A DNA stretch of 64,000 nt from Microbacterium lacticum. Lineage in GTDB: Bacteria; Actinomycetota; Actinomycetes; Actinomycetales; Microbacteriaceae. Every line of letters begins with the position of its first letter. Position 1 is the stretch's first letter. This document shows positions 58,916-64,000 of this stretch, piece by piece. The notes beneath the pieces were generated by a model that made no database searches, was not told where the DNA came from, and was given only the letters and a program-made list of their open reading frames with translations. The stretch lies in NCBI RefSeq assembly GCF_006716815.1, contig NZ_VFPS01000001.1, positions 744,001 to 808,000 on the forward strand. Reading direction: 5' to 3'. The translations under genes were made by a program, and so were the position numbers.

Positions 58916-60147
58916 GGGCTCGCGGGCGTGAGGCCGGCGGGCACCGCGGCGATGCGCGCGACGGCCTCGGTGAGCACCTCGGGTGCGCAGCCGAAGTTCA
59001 GGCGCACGTGGCCGACGCCCTGCGGCCCGAACAGCGGACCGTGGTGCAGCGCGACCTTCGCCGCGCGGCGCAGGTGCACCGCGGGGTCGTCGCCCCAGTC
59101 GTAGGCCGACACGTCGATCCAGGCGAGGTAGCCGGCGTCGGGTCGGCGATAGCGCGCGAGCGGCAGCTGCTCGCGCAGCAGATCGCCGAGGAGCGCGCCG
59201 TTGCGGGCGATGGCGGCGCGTTCGGCGTCGAGCCAGTCGTCGGAGACGGCGTCGAAGGCCGCGACGGCGGCGAGGGCGCCGAACAGTCCCGTGCGCCACT
59301 CGACCTCGGCGACGAGCCCCTGCACGACGGCGGTCGTGCGGTCGTCGGCAGTCACCATCAGCGCGCATTTCAGGCCGGCGAGGTTGTACGCCTTGGAGGC
59401 GCTGGTGACGGCGAATCCGACCTGCGCCGCGACCCGAGACGCGGTGAGGAACGGCGTGTAGTCGAGGCCGTCGCGCACGAGCGGCCCGTGGATCTCGTCG
59501 CTGATGACCACCGCGTCGTGACGCGCGGCGATCTCGGCGAGCTCGACGAGGTCGCCCGCCGGGTGCACCGTTCCGGTGGGATTGTGCGGATTGCACAGCA
59601 GCACGGCACGGGCGCCGTCCGCGAGCGCGCGGTCGATGCCGGGAAGATCGAGCCGCCAGCCGCCGGCGTCGCCACCGTCGCCCGCACTGTCCGGGGCGCC
59701 CTCGCCGCCCGGGTCGCCGTCGCTCGGCGCCAGCAGGGGCACCGCGGCGACCTGGCATCCGGCCTCTTCCACGCACATCGCGAACGGCGGGTACACCGGC
59801 GGCGTGATAACGACGCGGTCACCCGGCCGGGTCGTGGCGCGCAGCAGCTCGACGACGCCCATCATGACGTCGGCGGTCCAGCGCACGCGCGCCGGGTCGA
59901 CCCTCCACCCGAAGCGGCGCTCCGCGTAGCCGACGAACGCGCGGGCGAGGGCCGGGTCGGGGGGCGTGTACCCGGTGTCGCCGATCGCGACGGCCTCGGC
60001 GAGCACCGCCGTGATCGCGGGCGCGAGGGGGTAGTCGGTCTCGGCCACGAACATCGGCAGCACGTCGGCGGGATAGGTGCGCCACTTGGTGCTCGAGCGG
60101 CGGCGCAGGATCTCCAGAGGCAGTGCTTCCAAGGGGGCGTGGCTCAC
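58912..60147 (-). CDS. MalY/PatB-family PLP aminotransferase / C-S lyase
   Basis: 411 residues. Fold-type I motifs: VLPMFVAETDYPLAPAI, DTGYTPPDPALARAF, TADVMMGVVELLRATTRPGDRVVITPPVYPPF, NPHNPTGTVHPAGDL, SDEIHGPLV and PLP-binding Lys in SASKAYNLAGLKCAL (about residue 254). The family includes cystathionine beta-lyases and aminotransferases. A low-complexity Gly/Asp insert (GDPGGEGAPDSAGDGGDAGG) follows LLAPSD, as is common here. First gene of the operon; MFS follows. Confidence 0.9.
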   Translation of the reverse strand: MSHAPLEALPLEILRRRSSTKWRTYPADVLPMFVAETDYPLAPAITAVLAEAVAIGDTGYTPPDPALARAFVGYAERRFGWRVDPARVRWTADVMMGVVELLRATTRPGDRVVITPPVYPPFAMCVEEAGCQVAAVPLLAPSDGDPGGEGAPDSAGDGGDAGGWRLDLPGIDRALADGARAVLLCNPHNPTGTVHPAGDLVELAEIAARHDAVVISDEIHGPLVRDGLDYTPFLTASRVAAQVGFAVTSASKAYNLAGLKCALMVTADDRTTAVVQGLVAEVEWRTGLFGALAAVAAFDAVSDDWLDAERAAIARNGALLGDLLREQLPLARYRRPDAGYLAWIDVSAYDWGDDPAVHLRRAAKVALHHGPLFGPQGVGHVRLNFGCAPEVLTEAVARIAAVPAGLTPASP

Positions 60148-60295
60148 CCTGCGAGCCTATCGGGGGCGGCGGACACGGGACGCCGCCGGAGACAGCGCGA
60201 GCGGCACCGCGGGCGGCGTCGATCGCGGGCGGCGCGATCCGGGGCGACGCGGTCCGGATCGATAGACTCGAGACACCCCGATCGACAGGATCCCC

Positions 60296-61848
60296 GTGAG
60301 TCCACACCGACTGCTCGTCCGTGGCGGCGAGGTCGTCGACGGCACCGGCACGCCGCCGCGCCGGGCCGACGTGCTCGTCGAGCACGGAGTGATCGCCGCG
60401 GTCGCGAGGTCAGCGCGCCGCGCGGTGCGCGGGTGCTCGACGCCACCGGCCGTCTCGTGATGCCGGGCCTCGTCGATGCGCACTCCCACGCTGACCGGCG
60501 CCGTCTTCCGGAGTGATGTGCAGCGCGCGCTCCTCCGCCAGGGCGTCACGACCGTCATCGCCGGGCAGGACGGCGTCTCCTACGCCCCCGGCGACGGCGT
60601 CTGGTCTTCGCGCTACTTCGCCGCCATCAACGGACCCCACCCGACCTTCGCGGGCGGCGCCGTCGCCGAGCTCCTCGCGACGTACGACGGCACCACTCCG
60701 CTCGGCGACGGCTACCTCGTCCCCGCGGGCACCGCGCGCCATGCCGTGATGGGCATGGATGCCTCGCCGCCGACCGTCACGCAGCTCCCGGAGATGACGG
60801 CGCTGGTCGCTGCCGGGCTCGCGGATGGCGCGCTGGGCCTGTCGACCGGGCTCGACTACGTGCCGGGGATCTTCGCCGACGCCCGCGAGATCGCCGCCCT
60901 GTGCACTCCGGTCGCCGCCGCCGACGGCGTGTACGTGACACACATGCGCGGCGGCTACGAGACGGCCGCAGCAGCGGGCCTCGAAGAGGTCTTCCAGATC
61001 GCCCGCGCGAGCCGTGTGCGCACCCATGTCTCGCACTATCACGTGGATGCCGCCGAAGGCATCCGTCTCATCGACGACCTCGCGGCGCTGGGCGTCGACG
61101 TGAGCTTCGATACACCCGCGGCTGCACGCTCGTCGCGATGGCGCTGCTCCCGCCGGAGTACAGCGCCCGCAGTGTGGACGACGCGGTCGCGCTGCTCGCC
61201 GACCCAGCCGAGCGGGCGCAGCTTCGCGCCGACTGGTTCCCCCTCGTCGCCGACAAGCCGAGCCTCGGGCCGGCGTGGCCGTCGATGGCCGTCATCGCGC
61301 ACGCCCCGGCGACGCCGGAGGCCGCCGGGCTCTCCCTCGAGCAGGAGGCGGCACGGCGCGGCACCGACGTCATCGATGCCACCCTCGACCTGCTCGTGGC
61401 GAACCGGCTCGAAGTCAGCGCGGTGATGGCGGTGCGCGACGAGCGCTCCGTCGAGAACCTCGCCCGGCTGATCGGCCACCCGGCGTACACGGGCGGCTCC
61501 GACGGCATCTTCATCAGCGACGCGCCGCACCCCCGCGGCTGGGGCACGTTCGCCCGCCTGCTCGGCACGTACACGCGAGACGGCGGCGCCTTCGACTGGG
61601 CCGGCGCGGCGCGGCATCTGTCCGCCCTTCCCGCCGCGCGCTTCGGACTGCACGATCGCGGTGTGATCGCGCCGGGGCGCCGCGCCGACCTCGCGCTCGT
61701 CGACCCCGCGACGGTCGCCGACCGCGCCACCTACGGGGCCCCCACCGCCCTCGCCGTCGGCATCGACGATGTCGTCGTAGGCGGCGTCGCCGTGCTCACC
61801 GGCGCGACACCCGGCGCCGCCGCGCGGCCGACCGCCCGACCGTCCTGA
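60296..61848 (+). pseudogene. N-acyl-D-amino-acid deacylase (amidohydrolase), frameshifted
   Basis: Starting at GTG 60296 the native frame reads LLVRGGEVVDGTGTPPRRADVLVEHGVIAAVAR, then shifts near 60411, continues VLDATGRLVMPGLVDAHSHAD (metal HxH site), shifts again near 60503 at an extra C, reads GAVFRSDVQRALLRQGVTTVIAGQDGVSYAPG to about 61112, and shifts once more (DVSFDT/YTRGCTLVAM) before ending at 61848. All D-aminoacylase landmarks are present in order, including GLSTGLDYVPG, HVSHYHV and GGSDGIFISD. Three frameshifts make the gene non-functional unless they are sequencing errors. Confidence 0.85.
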
Positions 61849-61878
61849 CCACTCCCACCCCTCACGAAGGAGACACAC

Positions 61879-62285
61879 ATGACCCGCACCGCCGTCACCA
61901 TCCCGAACGCCCCCGTCCCCGCCAGGCCCTACAGCCACGGCGTCGTCGCGGGCGGTTCCTCTTCACCGCCGGTTTCGGCCCGCAGGACCCGGCCACCGGC
62001 GAGGTCGTCGCCGGCGGCGTCTACGAGCAGACGCAGCAGGTGCTCCGCAACATCCAGAAGGTGCTCGCCACGAGCGGCGCGACGATGGACGACGTCGTCA
62101 AGGTGACCGCCCACCTCGAACACCTCGACCGCGACTTCGCCGAGTACAACCGCGCCTACGCCGAGTTCTTCACCGCGCCCTACCCGGTGCGGACCACGGT
62201 CGGCTCGCGCCTCGCCGACATCCTCGTCGAGATCGACGTCGTCGCGCAGCTCCCCGCCGCTCCGGCCTCCCACGCCCAGGGCTGA
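61879..62285 (+). pseudogene. RidA family protein, frameshifted
   Basis: ATG 61879 with AAGGAGAC upstream. The first 26 codons (PNAPVPARPYSHGVVAGG) are followed in the other frame by FLFTAGFGPQDPATGEVVAGGVYEQTQQVLRNIQKVLATSGA, TAPYPVRTTVGSRLADILVEIDVVAQLP, with the catalytic Arg of the family. The shift is near 61951 and equals one lost base. RidA deaminates reactive enamine/imine intermediates formed by PLP enzymes, which fits the D-amino-acid dehydratase next to it. Confidence 0.85.
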
Positions 62286-62287
62286 GC

Positions 62288-63046
62288 ATGACCTGGCAGC
62301 GGGTGCCCGCAGACCGCATGCTGCGCGCCGACGACAAGGCGCTCCCCGCCTGGGCGGCGGGCATGGATGCCACGGCGTTCGCCGGCGTCGCCGGGTACGA
62401 GGGAGCGGTCGCGCACGGCCGGTCGGGCGACGCGCTGCACGATGCGGGGGCGTTCGTCGCCGATCTCGTCGCCCTGCACGAGACGCTGCTCCCCCGGTAC
62501 GACGATCCGGCCGCAGCGATCGTCACCGCGGGCGGCAGCGCCTTCCCCGATGTCGTCGCCGACGTGCTGGCCGAGGCGGCGGCGCGCCTCCCCGGCCGCT
62601 TCGTGATCCGCTCCGGCGCGTCGCTCATCCACGACGAGGGCTACTACCGGTCGGTGTCGCCCTTCGACGGCGCGGGCCTCCGGCCCGCGGCCCGCGCGAT
62701 CGCACGAGTGGTCTCGACGCCCGAGCCGGGCCTCGCCCTGCTCGACGCCGGAAAGCGCGACGTGCCGTACGACCTCGACCTGCCGGTGCCGCTCGCCCGC
62801 CTCGACGCCGACGGCACGAGGCATCCGCTCGGCACGTCGACCACCGACGCGCGGATCGACGCGGTCAACGACCAGCACGCCTTCCTGCGCACCGACCCGG
62901 CCGTCCCCGTCGCCCTCGGTGACCGGGTGCTGCTCGGTCTGTCGCACCCGTGCACGATATTCGACAAGTGGCGGCTCCTCCCCGTGGTCGCAGATCTCGA
63001 CGACGCCGACCCGCTGATCGTCGAGCTCATCGAGACCCGGTTCTGA
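62288..63046 (+). pseudogene. DSD1/D-serine dehydratase-like PLP enzyme with internal deletion
   Basis: 252 residues. The native start is intact (MTWQRVPADRMLRADDKALPAW) and the C-terminal DSD domain is complete: FAGVAGYEGAVAHGR, IRSGASLIHDEGYYRSVSPFDG, DVPYDLDLPVPL, NDQHAFLR and the zinc-ligand region LLGLSHPCTIFDKWR. Full-length relatives are about 420 residues, so roughly 170 residues between AAGM and ATAFAG, including the alanine-racemase-fold domain with the PLP lysine, have been deleted in frame. The protein cannot bind PLP. Three bases after the ridA stop. Confidence 0.8.
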
Positions 63047-63087
63047 ACGCGCAGTGCTGACCCAGGGCCCGCCCGGTGCCGGCAGGG

Positions 63088-64000
63088 TCAACCGCGCCGG
63101 GCGTACGGGGCGAGCACCGTCACCGCGACGACGATGACGAGAGCGACGAGCGCGAGCCCGCCGTAGCCGATCCACGCGAGCACGAGCCCCGCCAGCACCG
63201 CTCCGACCGCCGCGCTGAAGGTCATGACGGTGTCGCTGATGCCCTGGCGCCGCGGGCGGAGCGCCGTGAGCGTGCTCTCGGTGAGCAATGCCGCGCCCGC
63301 GACGGTCGCGGCGCTCCATCCCGCCCCGAGCAGGAACAGCGCGACGACGACCGCGACCTGGGCGTCCGGTGCGACGGCCGCGAGCACGAGCGACGCGGCG
63401 AGCAGCGCCTGGCCGAGCATGATCGTCGCGATCCGTCCGACGCGGTCGGCGAGCACGCCGAAGACCGGCGAGAGCCCGTACATCCCGAAGACGTGCAGCG
63501 CGATCGTCGTGCCGACCACGAGCGTCACGTGATCGGGCGCGAGGTGCGCGAGGTGGATCGGCGTCATCGCCATGACGGAGGCCATGACCACGTGCGACCC
63601 TGCGACGGCGAAGATCGCGTAGCGCGCCGCGACGGGCCGGTCGGTCTCGACGATGTGCTCGCGGCGTGCCTCGCCGCTCTGCGCGAGCCGCTGCGCCGTG
63701 AGGAGCGGATCGGGCCGGAGCGCAGTGAGGTACAGCACGAACGCGGCGATCTGCGCGACGATCGAGAATGCGTACGAACCGGTCAGCGGCGGCATGCCGA
63801 GCAGCTCTCCGACGGCCTCACCGGGGGTGAGCAGGAGCGGCCCGGCGACGGCGCCGACCGTCGTCGCCCAGACCACCGTGCCGAGGTCGCGCCCGCGACG
63901 ACCGGTGTCGGCGAGGTCGGTCGCGGCGAACCGCGACTGCAGATTGCCGGCGTTGCCCGCACCGATCAGGATGACCCCGACGATCAGCAGGGGGAACAGC
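63088..64000 (-). CDS. MFS transporter, 5' end outside window
   Basis: The frame is open from 63088 to the right edge; the start lies beyond 64000. Visible are VGVILIGAGNAGNLQSRFAATDLADTGRRGRDLGTVVWATTVGAVAGPLLL (typical MFS N-half motif), MASVMAMTPIHLAHLAPDHVTLVVGTTIALHVFGMYGLSPVFGVLADRVGR (motif A copy), and C-terminal helices. The interrupted DLADTGRRGRDLG loop resembles the YajR-like or NarK/MdfA groups. Substrate not determinable. Confidence 0.85.
   Translation of the reverse strand, partial: LFPLLIVGVILIGAGNAGNLQSRFAATDLADTGRRGRDLGTVVWATTVGAVAGPLLLTPGEAVGELLGMPPLTGSYAFSIVAQIAAFVLYLTALRPDPLLTAQRLAQSGEARREHIVETDRPVAARYAIFAVAGSHVVMASVMAMTPIHLAHLAPDHVTLVVGTTIALHVFGMYGLSPVFGVLADRVGRIATIMLGQALLAASLVLAAVAPDAQVAVVVALFLLGAGWSAATVAGAALLTESTLTALRPRRQGISDTVMTFSAAVGAVLAGLVLAWIGYGGLALVALVIVVAVTVLAPYARRG

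Noticed and set aside
60296..62285. Sequencing errors as the explanation of all frameshifts
   Set aside because: Possible for single-base shifts, but the neighbouring gene has a deletion of about 170 codons and flanking genes are clean, so genuine decay is the simpler explanation. It is stated as open to check.

Overview
The window is about 70% GC chromosomal DNA with a gene content typical of Actinobacteria: a zinc-free type B L31, actinobacterial GlgA/GlgC, DUF3099 and DUF4190 proteins, and frequent GTG starts. The repertoire best fits Microbacteriaceae, probably Microbacterium. This is an inference from gene families, not a database match. Most coding is vertical, and short GTGA/ATGA overlaps mark the operons.

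Layout. 1-1747: uppP (partial) and an M20 peptidase. 1765-17648: a 15.9 kb genomic island integrated at the 3' end of tRNA-Leu(GAG). It is bounded by a 22-bp direct repeat and carries integrase, Xis-like and XRE genes at the tRNA end, with matching candidate arm sites near both ends. Its cargo is a heme A synthase gene (ctaA), a flavin monooxygenase gene broken by nested transposons, a coiled-coil remnant possibly from a mobilization protein, a possible toxin-antitoxin pair, and a winged-helix regulator overlapping secA2. 17790-22440: core genes (VIT1/CCC1 protein, DEAD helicase, SGNH hydrolase). 22426-26651: a second insertion, 4.2 kb, which splits a SpoU-family rRNA methyltransferase gene and supplies a replacement 3' half. 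It carries an alpha/beta hydrolase, ltnD, truncated otnK and a decayed resolvase. 26640-32274: sirtuin, histidine phosphatase, and an acyl-CoA catabolic set (acyl-CoA dehydrogenase, MaoC, CoA-ester lyase) divergent from its TetR regulator. 32401-36671: branched-chain 2-oxoacid dehydrogenase E1a-E1b-E2, divergent from an Lrp/AsnC regulator. 36607-51480: transporters, hydrolases, L31, glycogen synthesis (glgA and glgC divergent), serB, fabG, SURF1 and an ABC-F ATPase. 51674-57482: bioY and a five-gene siderophore uptake operon (lipoprotein, two permeases, ATPase, siderophore-interacting reductase). 57479-64000: MFS exporter, MalY/PatB-like aminotransferase, then a decayed D-amino-acid catabolism cluster and a partial MFS gene.

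The most informative structures are transposons nested three levels deep. A flavin monooxygenase gene is interrupted by an IS481-family element flanked by GCTAAG duplications. That IS is itself interrupted inside its transposase gene by a Tn554-like element encoding TnpA, TnpB and TnpC homologues. Removing the IS and one GCTAAG copy on paper restores the monooxygenase reading frame, which supports the reconstruction. The split and repaired spoU gene at 22-27 kb and the collapsed deacylase/ridA/D-amino-acid dehydratase cluster at 60-63 kb are also notable.

No CRISPR array, rRNA or replication origin was seen. Positions and similarities were read by eye. Family calls rest on recognisable motifs, not on searches.
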